A stretch of DNA of 33,420 nt from Acidobacteriota bacterium (GTDB lineage: Bacteria > Acidobacteriota > Terriglobia > UBA7540), in the NCBI GenBank assembly GCA_021828285.1, contig JAKASG010000029.1, positions 1 through 33,420 on the forward strand. Reading direction: 5' to 3'. Position 1 is the first letter of the stretch. Each line of letters begins with the position of its first letter. Both the position numbers and the translations under genes were made by a program. Of this stretch, positions 6,477 through 15,290 are shown in pieces. The notes beneath the pieces were generated by a model. It was not told where the DNA came from and ran no database searches. It was given only the letters and a program-made list of their open reading frames with translations.

Positions 6477-8960
6477 TCAGAAAATTTCAAAGCGCTCCTG
6501 ATGAACCGTCGGATCGCTCTTGATGACGACTTCCTTTCCGGTCAGACCTTCCAATTCCGTCACAAGCGCTCCGCCGTGCGCGCGAAGCGCGTGGGCGACT
6601 TCGGGATTGACGCGGAGGTTCATCGTTTTTCCCTCGACTTGCTTCGACATCTTCTGCGCTTCGACGAAGATTTCGTTGCACACAGTTTGAACGGACTTCA
6701 CCCAGCCGGAACCGTTGCAGTAAGCGCAGGGATCGCAGAGCGTCCGCTCGAGCGATTGCTTGACGCGCTTGCGCGTAATCGCCACCAGACCGAAGTCGTT
6801 GAATGAAAGCAGCTTCGTGGGCGCACGATCGCGCCGCAGCGCTTCCTCCATGGCCTGGATGACGCGGTTGCGGTTGCGGCGCTCATCCATATCGATGAAA
6901 TCGATGACGATGATCCCGCCCAGGTCGCGCAGGCGAATCTGGCGCACAATCTCATTGACCGCATCAATGTTCGTCTTGAGGATCGTATCTTCAAGCCGGT
7001 TCGTCTTGCCCACGTACTTGCCGGTGTTGACGTCAATCGCCACGAGCGCTTCGGTCTGATTGATGACGATGTAGCCGCCGGATTTCAGCCAGACCTTCGG
7101 CCTCAGCGCCTTCTCGATTTCGGCGTGAATCCCGTATTCTTCAAACAGCGGCACAGGACGCGTATGCAGTTTGACGTGGCTGACCAGCGAGGGCTGGCAG
7201 TCATTGACGAAATCGAGGACGCGCGAGTAAACCGATTCACTGTCCACGCGAATGGATTTGAAATCGGGCGTGAGAATGTCGCGCAGAAGACGCTGCACGA
7301 GGTCGAGATCACGGTAAATGATCGCGGGCCCTTTCGACTGCTCGGCTTTGGTGTGAATCTCATTCCACAAAGCCGTCAGGAACTTCAGATCGGCCTTGAA
7401 CTCCGCCTCCGAACGGCCTTCGCCGGCCGTTCGAACGATGAAGCCGCCCGTCAAAGGACCGCGATTCTCGAGGATGATGTTGCGCAGGCGCAATCGTTCC
7501 TGCTCGTTGCCAATGCGGCGGGAGATTCCGATGTGCTTGATCGTGGGCATATAGACCACGTAACGCGCAGGCAAAGCGATGTGCGACGTGATGCGCGCCC
7601 CCTTGGTCCCAAGGGGCTCCTTGGCGATCTGAACCAGAATTTCCTGGCCTTCCTTGAGCAAATCGGAAATCTTTACGGGCTGGTCATTGCCTGAGCGCGT
7701 AGCTTCGGGGCGAGCGTTGGGGGCAGGGCGGCCTCCATGGTGCCGTCCTCCGCGGCGCCGGCCGCGACGGCCGCGCCGTGGCGCAAAACGCGGTTGGACG
7801 TTGGACTCGCGCAGGGTGTATTCGCGAGGCTCGGAATCAGGCGTGGGCGCTTCGGCGGCAGGGGAAGGACTTTCCTGGCCTTCGGCCGCAAGCGCTTCCT
7901 CCGCCTCGCCGGCCTGCGGCAAGGTCGCCTGTACTTCGGAAGCAAACGGCTGTTCTGCCGATTCCTTTTCGACGTGCATTGCCGGCTCGGCGACGGAAGA
8001 AATCGGTTCTGCGTCCGTCTCGCCAACCGGAGGAGGCTCGAAATCTTGAGCGGACGATGGGGGTTCTTCACGAACACCACGGTGCGGGACTGCCGCGGTT
8101 CGATTGGGCGTCTCAATCGAGGGCGCGCTTGAAAGTTTGGATGGGGCTGGGGAAGGAGCCTGAACCTCTGATCCTGCTTGAGCCGGAGGCGCCGCCTCAG
8201 CCGCCCGATGCTGTTCCGCTTCTGTCCTAGCTGCCGGGAACGCCGGTGTTTCCTCCGACCTCCGATGTTTTGCGAGTGATTCGCCCGGCAGGATTTCAAA
8301 AGACTGTGCTTCCGAAGGCGCGTGATCCCGGGGTGGCTCGGGGGAGCGCGGACCGGAGTGACGGTGCTCTCCGGAACCGGACCACCGGCGGCGGCGACGG
8401 CCGCCACGGCGATCGCTTCGATGGCCGGAACCCTCTTCGCGGAATTTTGCCGGCGGCGCGGCAGAAGCAGGCTCGGCAATGGAGGGGACGGGGCTCTTGG
8501 AGGGGGCGGGGCTCTCTGCACGCTGATCGGCGGGTTCAGAGTGATGCGCCGAAGCAATATCATCGCTTGGCGCCGTGATCGCGGGCGCGCTCGCCGGCTC
8601 CCTTTTCTGCGCGCCATCAATCGGCTCCGACGGCGGCGCCACCTGAGGCGGTTCATCCACGTGCGGTTCCGCGGTTACCGCAGCCACTCGCGATTCTGTT
8701 TCATCGAGCAGCGTATCGAACTCTTCCTGATCCTCAAGGAAGAAATCGGAAACGTAAAGGAACGCATCGCGTTCGAGCCCAATATCCACGAACGCGGATT
8801 GCATGCCGGGCAGGACGCGGTTGACCCGCCCCTTATAAATGCCGCCCGCCATTCCGACGTCGGTATCGCGCTCGAAATAAATCTCAACCAGCTGCTCCTC
8901 TTCCAATACTGCAATTTTCGTCTCGTGTGGAGACGAGGCAATATACATCTCCTTGGCCAT
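6477..8960 (-). CDS. rng: Ribonuclease E/G family endoribonuclease with long disordered insert
   Basis: The 827-residue protein is a single-strand endoribonuclease acting in rRNA processing and mRNA decay in the cytoplasm. Residues 1-76 are the first half of the S1 domain (IYKGRVNRVLPGMQSAFVDI). Residues ~77-428 are a low-complexity Pro/Ala/Glu region with Arg/Gly-rich patches (GGRRRRRW, RRGRRGRRRGGRHHGG). The S1 domain then resumes (VKISDLLKEGQEILVQIAKE). The catalytic magnesium aspartates are D643 (AIDVNTG) and D687 (VIDFIDM), 44 apart as in E. coli RNase E. The zinc-link is PCAYCNG (C745, C748). An AAGGAG RBS six bases before the ATG fixes the start. It could equally be called rne; with no C-terminal degradosome scaffold, RNase G is the closer name, the disordered insert perhaps serving as scaffold. 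Confidence 0.92.
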   Translation of the reverse strand: MAKEMYIASSPHETKIAVLEEEQLVEIYFERDTDVGMAGGIYKGRVNRVLPGMQSAFVDIGLERDAFLYVSDFFLEDQEEFDTLLDETESRVAAVTAEPHVDEPPQVAPPSEPIDGAQKREPASAPAITAPSDDIASAHHSEPADQRAESPAPSKSPVPSIAEPASAAPPAKFREEGSGHRSDRRGGRRRRRWSGSGEHRHSGPRSPEPPRDHAPSEAQSFEILPGESLAKHRRSEETPAFPAARTEAEQHRAAEAAPPAQAGSEVQAPSPAPSKLSSAPSIETPNRTAAVPHRGVREEPPSSAQDFEPPPVGETDAEPISSVAEPAMHVEKESAEQPFASEVQATLPQAGEAEEALAAEGQESPSPAAEAPTPDSEPREYTLRESNVQPRFAPRRGRRGRRRGGRHHGGRPAPNARPEATRSGNDQPVKISDLLKEGQEILVQIAKEPLGTKGARITSHIALPARYVVYMPTIKHIGISRRIGNEQERLRLRNIILENRGPLTGGFIVRTAGEGRSEAEFKADLKFLTALWNEIHTKAEQSKGPAIIYRDLDLVQRLLRDILTPDFKSIRVDSESVYSRVLDFVNDCQPSLVSHVKLHTRPVPLFEEYGIHAEIEKALRPKVWLKSGGYIVINQTEALVAIDVNTGKYVGKTNRLEDTILKTNIDAVNEIVRQIRLRDLGGIIVIDFIDMDERRNRNRVIQAMEEALRRDRAPTKLLSFNDFGLVAITRKRVKQSLERTLCDPCAYCNGSGWVKSVQTVCNEIFVEAQKMSKQVEGKTMNLRVNPEVAHALRAHGGALVTELEGLTGKEVVIKSDPTVHQERFEIF

Positions 8961-9277
8961 GGAAACTCCTTTTCGCCGGAACTCATGAGAGGATCAATCC
9001 GCGAGGCGGAGATCAACCCGCACGGGTCCGGTCTTAAGCATAGACCGCGGCGCCGGCCGCGATCCGCTGAATGCCAGGACACACCCGGATGTGATTTTGG
9101 GGTTTCCCGGCGAGACGCCCGGGACGCCGTCATTGAACGGCATCGCCACGGCAAGCAGGCAAAGGACTGACTCCATCCTTGGAGCGCTTAAGCTCCAGCC
9201 TCGCCGTGACCGTCTCTCGTCGAATCTCACTCGGTTCGTTCGAGCCGTTGCCGTGCGGAATCCGCGCGGCGCGGCTC
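8961..9277. other. Intergenic region between rodA and rng
   Basis: No supported gene is present on either strand; the short open frames here have no family resemblance and no RBS. A small stem (TGGAGC/GCTCCA with a six-base loop, 9180-9197) lacks a U-run and is not a convincing terminator. A promoter for rng is expected here but I see no strong match. Confidence 0.4.
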
Positions 9278-10369
9278 CTAATTCACAAAGCGTTGTTTCC
9301 GCACGCTCATCGCCAGTCCCAATCCCAAAAAGACGGCGAGAATCGAAGATCCCCCCTGGCTCATGAGCGGTAACGGAATACCCGTCATCGGGATCAAGCC
9401 AATCATCATCCCGACGTTAACTGCAATCTGGAAAAACAACACTGAAGCAAAACCTGCCAGCAAAAACGCTCCGGCCCGGTCCGGAGCCACTTGCGCACAA
9501 TCCAGCAAACGAAGCAGCAGGATAAGGTACAGTGCTAATGCCAGCACCACTCCTGCAAAACCTTGCTCTTCCGCGAATGCCGCGAAAATGGCATCTGCGT
9601 GGGAAACGGGAAGGAAGCCCAAATTACTTTGCGTTCCGTGTCCCAGCCCCTGGCCCCACAAGCCTCCGGAGCCAACGGCAATCTTGGTTTGTTCGAGCTG
9701 GTAGCCGGAGCTCTGAGTGCTTTCGGAGGGGTGAACGAATGTCAGGAGACGTTGACGCTGGTACGGCCGCATGAAATGCCAACCGAGAGGCAACAAAGCG
9801 ATTCCCAGAAGGAAAATCAAAAAAACCTGCCGCCAACGAACGCCCGCGAGGAACGCCCCTGCGGCCGCGATTGGAACAAAGGTCAATGCCGTTCCAAGAT
9901 CGGGCTCGAAGGCGACCAAAGCCGCGGGCAAACCCACCAAAACACCTATTCCGAGCAACTGGCTCCAAGTGACGGTTTCGCTCGCGCTCCGGCCAGCGAG
10001 GAAAGCTGCCACCACCATAATTATAATCAACTTGGCCAATTCTGACACCTGAAAAGTCATGCCCGCCACATGGAACCAGCGGCGTGTGCCGCCTATACGG
10101 GGTGCGATGACGAGGACGGCTCCGAGCGCCAGAATGGTCAGTACGTACAACCAGGGAGTCTGTTCGAGCAGAAGGTGATAGTCAAACTGGCTGATGACGA
10201 GGGCCGCAACGACGCCGAGAATGATCCATTCGATCTGCCGCTTATATTCCACGGCAAGAGGCGTGTTCGCGGTGGCGCTGTGGATTTCAACGGCGCCGAT
10301 GATCGCGAGAATCACCGCGATCACAATCAACAGCCAATCGAAATCCTTGAAACTGATGAGGTCCCGCAT
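9278..10369 (-). CDS. rodA: Rod-shape peptidoglycan glycosyltransferase RodA
   Basis: This 363-residue SEDS-family integral membrane protein has about ten transmembrane segments. It polymerises lipid II into glycan strands together with its cognate transpeptidase PBP2 during cell elongation. Family motifs include GGTRRW after the fourth helix, FEPDLGTAL, and the conserved loop carrying the catalytic aspartate (D259 in SHADAIFAAFAEEQG; D262 in E. coli). The C-terminus has the usual MTGIPLPLMSQGGSS signature. Its ATG shares one base with the TAA stop of mrdA (TAATG), so the two are translationally coupled. Length and start agree with the family. Confidence 0.97.
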   Translation of the reverse strand: MRDLISFKDFDWLLIVIAVILAIIGAVEIHSATANTPLAVEYKRQIEWIILGVVAALVISQFDYHLLLEQTPWLYVLTILALGAVLVIAPRIGGTRRWFHVAGMTFQVSELAKLIIIMVVAAFLAGRSASETVTWSQLLGIGVLVGLPAALVAFEPDLGTALTFVPIAAAGAFLAGVRWRQVFLIFLLGIALLPLGWHFMRPYQRQRLLTFVHPSESTQSSGYQLEQTKIAVGSGGLWGQGLGHGTQSNLGFLPVSHADAIFAAFAEEQGFAGVVLALALYLILLLRLLDCAQVAPDRAGAFLLAGFASVLFFQIAVNVGMMIGLIPMTGIPLPLMSQGGSSILAVFLGLGLAMSVRKQRFVN

Positions 10370-12285
10370 TATTTCTCCGGCTTTTGCGGAGGATCGTCCG
10401 ACTTCGGATCCGCCTGTTTCGCTTGCGGAGCCGGCGCCGTCTGAGCCTGAAGCTGCTGATTCACCGGGTTACCCGGTGTTCCTTGCTGTTCCGCGTAATA
10501 GGCTTTGATGACTTGGCCCGCAATGGGCGCGGCGACGGAAGATTCTCGCCCTGCTACGACCAGCACGGCCACAACAATGCGAGGGTCCCTTGCCGGGGAG
10601 AGTCCGACAAACCAGGCATTATCCCTGAATTGCCCGCGGTCTTTTTGGGCCAAGCCCTCGCTCACGACCTGAGCTGTACCGGTTTTTCCCCCGATATCGA
10701 TGCCGGGGCAGCGCGCGCCCGCCCCCGTGCCGCCCTGGTTGACCACTCCCCACATGCCGCTCGTCACGGCTTTCACCGTTTGCTTGTGGAGAGGGAAGTC
10801 AAATGTCCCGTGCGCGGGCGGGTCGAGGTCGAGCTTCTCCAGCTCGCTGTGGAAGACCAAATGAGGACGATGGAAGACTCCTCCGGACGCGATACCGCCC
10901 AGGGCATAGGCGAGCTGCAAGGGCGTGACCATGACGGCGCCTTGGCCGATGGCGACGGAAATCGTTTCACCCGGCCACCACGGATGCTTGAAGCTCCGCT
11001 CGACCCAGGCCGGTGAAGGAATGAGCCCCGGCTCCTCGCCCGGCAAGTCAATGCCGGTCAACCGTCCGAGACCCAGATGACGCGCATAATAATCAATCTT
11101 GTCGATGCCGAGCATTTTGCCGACGGTATAGAAATAAGCGTCGGACGAGAAAACGATCGCGCGATGCAGGTTAACGTCGCCGAGGGCCGGAACGTTTTCC
11201 CAATAGGTCCAGCTATGAAAAACGTGGCCGTAAATGGCGGTTTCACCGGTATCGTCAACCGTGAATTCAGGCGTGATGGTTCCGCTCTCAAGCGCGGCTG
11301 TCGCGACGACGATCTTGAAAACCGAGCCGGGCGCGAGTTGCGCCTGAATCGCTTTATCCATTAGCGGGTTTTCAGGGTTCGTCAGGAGCTGCTTCCACTC
11401 TTTGGATGTAATCCACGTAGCAAACCAATTCGGATTAAAGCTCGGATGGCTGACCATGGCGAGGACCTGGCCGTTGCGCGGATCGAGCGCGACGACGGCG
11501 CCGGGATTTGAACCGAGCGCATTTTCGGCCACGGTCTGAAGGTTAAGGTCGAGCGTCAACCGCAATTCGCGGCCCGGCCGGGCGGGAATCGCTCCTAATT
11601 CACCAACTTGCTCGCCTAAGCTGTTGACGACGACGCGCTCAAGCCCGTCGCGGCCCCGTAATACGCGATCGTATTCGCCTTCGATTCCCGACTTTCCCAC
11701 GATGTCGCCGGGCAAAAACCGTGATTTCGAGCGTGCGATTTCTTCCTCAGAGACGTCGCCGACGTGCCCGAGGACGGCCGCGGCCATCTCGCCGAGCGGG
11801 TACTTGCGTTGTGGCGTTTGAATGATTTCGAGTTCGGGAAATTCGAGCTGGTGCGAAGCGACGAACGCGGCATCGTCTATTGAGGCGCCTCGCTTGAGCA
11901 CCACCGGCTGAAAGCGCGGTAAGGACCGGGCGCGGCGAACGTCCCTCAAAACTTTATTCGGGTTGAGCCCCAGGCCCTCGGCAATGCGGGTGAGATGCGC
12001 GGGGGTGAGCGACTGGGGATGGTCGCGCTCAAGAAGGACGGTGAAGGCCGGGACGTTATCAATTAGCACGCGCCCGTCGCGGTCTACCACGCGGCCGCGA
12101 GGCGCAATGATGGGCAGAGCGCGGATGCGGTTTTCTTCCGCCAACTCCGCGTAAAACTTGTGCTGCCCAATCTGCAGTTGCCAGTATCCGACGAGCAGAG
12201 CGGCAATCGTGGCAGCAACAATGCCCTGAAGCAGACTGATTTTCCACTTGGGCAGCCGGTTATCTTCAGGAAAACGAAGATCCAT
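10369..12285 (-). CDS. mrdA: Penicillin-binding protein 2 (elongasome transpeptidase)
   Basis: This 638-residue class B PBP cross-links peptidoglycan on the periplasmic side and partners with RodA. There is one N-terminal transmembrane helix (about residues 16-38), then the pedestal domain (IIAPRGRVVDRDGR), then the transpeptidase domain with the nucleophile S321 and K324 (APGSVFK), the second motif S380-S381-D382 (FSSDAYFY) and the third motif K534-T-G (GGKTGTAQ). A Gln/Pro/Lys-rich tail of ~40 residues ends the protein. mreBCD, commonly upstream of mrdA, is not present here. Only a weak GGA precedes the ATG. Confidence 0.96.
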   Translation of the reverse strand: MDLRFPEDNRLPKWKISLLQGIVAATIAALLVGYWQLQIGQHKFYAELAEENRIRALPIIAPRGRVVDRDGRVLIDNVPAFTVLLERDHPQSLTPAHLTRIAEGLGLNPNKVLRDVRRARSLPRFQPVVLKRGASIDDAAFVASHQLEFPELEIIQTPQRKYPLGEMAAAVLGHVGDVSEEEIARSKSRFLPGDIVGKSGIEGEYDRVLRGRDGLERVVVNSLGEQVGELGAIPARPGRELRLTLDLNLQTVAENALGSNPGAVVALDPRNGQVLAMVSHPSFNPNWFATWITSKEWKQLLTNPENPLMDKAIQAQLAPGSVFKIVVATAALESGTITPEFTVDDTGETAIYGHVFHSWTYWENVPALGDVNLHRAIVFSSDAYFYTVGKMLGIDKIDYYARHLGLGRLTGIDLPGEEPGLIPSPAWVERSFKHPWWPGETISVAIGQGAVMVTPLQLAYALGGIASGGVFHRPHLVFHSELEKLDLDPPAHGTFDFPLHKQTVKAVTSGMWGVVNQGGTGAGARCPGIDIGGKTGTAQVVSEGLAQKDRGQFRDNAWFVGLSPARDPRIVVAVLVVAGRESSVAAPIAGQVIKAYYAEQQGTPGNPVNQQLQAQTAPAPQAKQADPKSDDPPQKPEK

Positions 12286-12584
12286 TTCCAGGTGCCGAAA
12301 CCCCAGGGTTTTGATTTACCGGCACGATCTTTACGGCGAGATTGGCTTTCAATACCAACTCCGAACCCGCTGACCGAGCGCTCCCCCCAACTTGTGCACC
12401 CTATCACAACGCCCGGCGGATGACAAGGCTCTAAACAAGCGGAAAAATCAGGCGCCAGCGCATTCCGGGAGCGCCGCGCGAAGCTCCTTCGAAACGGCGC
12501 TTTGACGGAGCAGGCGGCGGCTGGACTCTGCATCAAGGTTCTTGCAGGTTAACGGGACGAAATGACGCGGACCAGCAGGAAATC
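12286..12584. other. Intergenic region upstream of mrdA
   Basis: This stretch separates the divergent mrdA and GYD genes. No supported gene, strong promoter or terminator is seen. Open frames here are antisense extensions of neighbouring genes. Confidence 0.35.
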
Positions 12585-12955
12585 ATGGCGAAGCATATTT
12601 CATTCGGGTCGTACACGGCCGAAGGAATCAAGGGGCTTGCGCGCCATGGCGGCGCCGCAGGGAAGGCCGCGATTGCTAATGCCAGCGAAGGGCAGGCGGA
12701 AAACTGGAGTCTGTCTATTTTGTATTCGGCAAATATGACGGCGACAGCATTTTCGATATCCCTGATCACATCACGGCTGTCGCGCTCGCTCTCGCCGTGG
12801 CTTCAGCGGGAATCGTACCTATTCACACCATGACGTTGATTACTCATGAGGAAATGGACCAAGCGACCCGTAAGGGCGTCCACTATTCACCGCCGGGCTG
12901 GTATTCGCGAAATGGCCGCTTGCAGAAGGCGAGGACGGTTTCGTCCGCGGAATAG
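12585..12955 (+). pseudogene. GYD-domain protein gene interrupted by a frameshift
   Basis: Translation from the ATG at 12585 (AGGA RBS) gives MAKHISFGSYTAEGIKGLAR, the standard start of GYD-domain proteins (small cytosolic ferredoxin-like-fold proteins of unknown role). The frame then loses homology near 12690-12705. In the -1 frame the family sequence resumes as GGKLESVYFVFGKYDGDSIF and runs to a TAG at 12953-12955, including LITHEEMDQATRKGVHYSPPG. Rejoined, the protein would be about 123 residues, normal for the family with a short tail. A single base appears to be missing near 12690-12697. Decay and assembly error are both possible. The GGAAAAC at the junction is only a poor match to a programmed slippery site. 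Confidence 0.8.
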
Positions 12956-12964
12956 ACCGAAGGG

Positions 12965-15064
12965 TCAGCCTTCGACGGGCTCCACGACGCCGAAGATATG
13001 GACGCCGTCCTCTTTGCCTTTCACCTGGGCGACTCCGAGATCCACGCAAGGGACCTTGTCTTTGACCTGCTCGTAAACCTGCTCGTTCACGAGAATCTTG
13101 TAATCGAAATTTTTGGTGAGCCCTTCGAGGCGGGAAGCGACGTTGACCGTGTCGCCGATGACGGTGTATTCCATGCGCCGTTCGGAGCCGATGTTGCCCG
13201 AAATGGCGTCCCCGACGGTGATGCCGATGCCGTTTTCGATGGGAGGGATGCCGCGAGACATTCTCGCCCGATTGAACCGGCGCAAGGCGCGGCGCATTTC
13301 CAGGGCCGCTAGCACGGCGCGCTCCGCGTTATCTTCGCGGCTCACCGGCGCTCCGAAGACGGCCATAATGGCATCACCGATAAATTTGTCGAGCGTTCCC
13401 TCATACTGAAAAATCGGGTCTATCATGTGGCCGAAGTAGTCGTTCAAGAGAGCGACGACGTCTTCGGCGCTCGAACGCTCGGAGAGCGTCGTGAAATTGC
13501 GGATGTCGGAGAAGAGCACGGCGACCGTTGAGCGGTTTCCGCCCAGCTTAAGGCGGTCGCGATCCTTGAGGACCTGCTCGGCGATTTGCCTCGTCACATA
13601 GCGGCAGAGCGTGCTCATCAGACGCTGCTCCTGCGTGATGTCATCCGCGACGACGACCACGCCGAGCGATTGTCCGCGACTGTCCTGGAGCGGCAATGCG
13701 TGAAGATTGATGTTCAGCGGCTCTTCGTTCGCGCGGTGATATTGCAATTCGTAAGCCGTGTAAGCATCTCCGGCATGAACCGCTTCACGGAGTCCGGCGC
13801 CAAGCGCGGGGTTGAGATCCGACCGGAAGAACGCTTCGAAAGCCTGGCCCGAGGCCGCCTCTTCGCCGCCCGCGAAAATCTTCGCTCCCGCGCCGTTCGC
13901 ATAGGCAACGCGTCCTTCGGGGTCGAGCGTGACGACGCCCGTAGCCATGGTGCGCAGGATGCTCTCGTTGTAATTCTTCATGAAGCGCACCTCTTCAAAC
14001 AAGCGGGAGTTTTCGAGCGCAATCGCCATCTGCGAGCCGAGGGCGCCGAGCAGATTTTCATCTTCTTCCGTGAAAACTCCGGCCCTTTTGTTGAGCACTT
14101 GAAGCACGCCGACAATTTCTCCCTTTTCGTTTCTGATCGGCATGGCGAGGATCGTCCGAGTGTGATACCCGGTGCGCCGGTCGACTTCGGGATTGAAGCG
14201 CGCATCCCGGTAAGCGTCCTGAATGTTCACGGTCTCGCCGCTGAGCGCGACGTGGCCCGCGAGACCGATGCCGCGAGGAACGCGAATCTCATTCATCTCC
14301 GCACCCTGGGCCACTTTCGACCAGAGCCCTCCGGTTTTCCGGTCAACCAGAAAGAGCGTGCACCGGTCGGCGTTCATCGCTTCGGAAGTCTTGAGCACGA
14401 TGGTTTGAAGCAGATGGTCAATTTCCAGCTCGGAGGCGACGGCGCGCATCACATTGAGGAGAATTTCGGAGGTTTCGGTGCGGCGGCGCAATTCCTGGTG
14501 GAGCACGGCAATCTGAAGGGCCACCGCGGCTTGAGCGGCGAACGCTCCGAGGAGTTCTTCGTCGCCTCGCGTGAATCCTCCGCCGCGCTTGTTGAGGACC
14601 TGCAGCGCGCCGAGAATTTTTCCGTCCTCGTTTTTCACCGGCATGGCGAGGATCGTTCGCGTACGATATCCGGTTTTCCTGTCCACCGCCGGGTTGAAGC
14701 GGGCATCGCGATAGGCGTCGCCAATGTTGATGGTCTCACCCGTCTTCGCCACCTGGCCTGCGATTCCTGAGCCGAGCCGCACGCGGATCTCTTCAATGTT
14801 TCCGCCTTGCGCGGTCTTTGACCAGATTTCCTGCTTCGCTTCATCCACGAGAAACAGCGTGGAGCGGTCGGCCTGCATGACTTCGGAAGCCTTCACCATA
14901 ATTTTCTGGAGCAGCCGGTCCAAATCCTGCTCGGTGACGAGCGCGGACATGATGTCGAGAAGGGCTGCAAGGGTTTCGGCGGAGGGAGTGGCGACGCCCA
15001 TCACAGCGGCCGCAGGCTTCGAGCCGCGAGAGCGATGCCCTGGCTTTCGGACTTTCTCAGACAC
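12965..15064 (-). CDS. Class III adenylate cyclase with two GAF domains and a PAS domain
   Basis: The 699-residue protein makes cAMP from ATP in response to signals sensed by its N-terminal domains. Order: GAF1 (about 35-187), GAF2 (about 205-360), a PAS-like domain (about 370-490, ATGVVTLDPEGRVAYANGAG) and the cyclase homology domain (about 505-695). The metal-binding aspartates are D520 (VLFSDIRNFT) and D564 (KFIGDAIMAVFGAP). The lysine of DKFIGD and the Asp of VIGDTVNVASR match adenine selection, and N/R of NVASR match the transition-state pair. The two GAF domains are strikingly alike, indicating tandem duplication. There are no membrane segments. Start is GTG after GGAGG; a promoter is at 15112-15141. 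Confidence 0.93.
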   Translation of the reverse strand: MSEKVRKPGHRSRGSKPAAAVMGVATPSAETLAALLDIMSALVTEQDLDRLLQKIMVKASEVMQADRSTLFLVDEAKQEIWSKTAQGGNIEEIRVRLGSGIAGQVAKTGETINIGDAYRDARFNPAVDRKTGYRTRTILAMPVKNEDGKILGALQVLNKRGGGFTRGDEELLGAFAAQAAVALQIAVLHQELRRRTETSEILLNVMRAVASELEIDHLLQTIVLKTSEAMNADRCTLFLVDRKTGGLWSKVAQGAEMNEIRVPRGIGLAGHVALSGETVNIQDAYRDARFNPEVDRRTGYHTRTILAMPIRNEKGEIVGVLQVLNKRAGVFTEEDENLLGALGSQMAIALENSRLFEEVRFMKNYNESILRTMATGVVTLDPEGRVAYANGAGAKIFAGGEEAASGQAFEAFFRSDLNPALGAGLREAVHAGDAYTAYELQYHRANEEPLNINLHALPLQDSRGQSLGVVVVADDITQEQRLMSTLCRYVTRQIAEQVLKDRDRLKLGGNRSTVAVLFSDIRNFTTLSERSSAEDVVALLNDYFGHMIDPIFQYEGTLDKFIGDAIMAVFGAPVSREDNAERAVLAALEMRRALRRFNRARMSRGIPPIENGIGITVGDAISGNIGSERRMEYTVIGDTVNVASRLEGLTKNFDYKILVNEQVYEQVKDKVPCVDLGVAQVKGKEDGVHIFGVVEPVEG

Positions 15065-15111
15065 TCACGCGCCTCCGCACCCGCTCGATTGCGTCATATT
15101 AAATTGAAGTT

Positions 15112-15141
15112 ATCTTAGGGCAAGGGTCAGTGTTCAGTCAA
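15112..15141 (-). promoter_or_regulatory. Candidate promoter of the adenylate cyclase gene
   Basis: On the minus strand TTGACT (15141-15136) and TAAGAT (15117-15112) are separated by 18 bases, about 48 bases upstream of the GTG start. The -35 hexamer matches five of six consensus positions, the -10 four of six. Confidence 0.5.
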
Positions 15142-15166
15142 TTGTCGCGCCGAAGCCGCGCGACGG

Positions 15167-15197
15167 TGGACAGAATACCATGCCGCCGTGTTATCCT
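15167..15197 (+). promoter_or_regulatory. Possible promoter of tRNA-Asp
   Basis: TGGACA (15167-15172) and TATCCT (15192-15197), spacing 19, sit about 17 bases before the tRNA 5' end. The hexamers and spacing are suboptimal; an overlapping TATAAC at 15199-15204 is an alternative -10. Confidence 0.3.
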
Positions 15198-15213
15198 GTA
15201 TAACGATTCCGAA

Positions 15214-15290
15214 GGGGACGTAGTTCAGCTGGTTAGAACGCATGCCTGTCACGCATGAGGTCGCGGGTTCGAGTCCCGTCGTCCCCGCCA
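15214..15290 (+). tRNA. tRNA-Asp (GTC)
   Basis: The 77-nt cloverleaf has acceptor arms ggggacg/cgtcccc, a D-arm with the agctggttagaa loop, an anticodon stem catgc/gcatg around the loop ctgtcac (anticodon GTC at 15248-15250), and a T-arm with gttcgagtc. The discriminator G and an encoded CCA end (15288-15290) are present. Confidence 0.97.

Noticed and set aside
7673-8656. Large Arg/Pro-rich frames overlapping the RNase E/G insert
   Set aside because: They arise from the GC-rich low-complexity insert in other frames; the rng frame is continuous and has both S1 halves.
9180-9197. Terminator for rodA
   Set aside because: A six-pair stem without a U-run on either strand.
12696-12704. Programmed -1 frameshift site (GGAAAAC) in the GYD gene
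   Set aside because: The heptamer does not satisfy the XXXYYYZ rule and no downstream stimulatory stem was evident; simple base loss is more likely.
13586-14770. Long plus-strand frame opposite the adenylate cyclase
   Set aside because: A shadow of a well-supported gene with intact GAF and cyclase motifs; high-GC codon bias creates such antisense frames.
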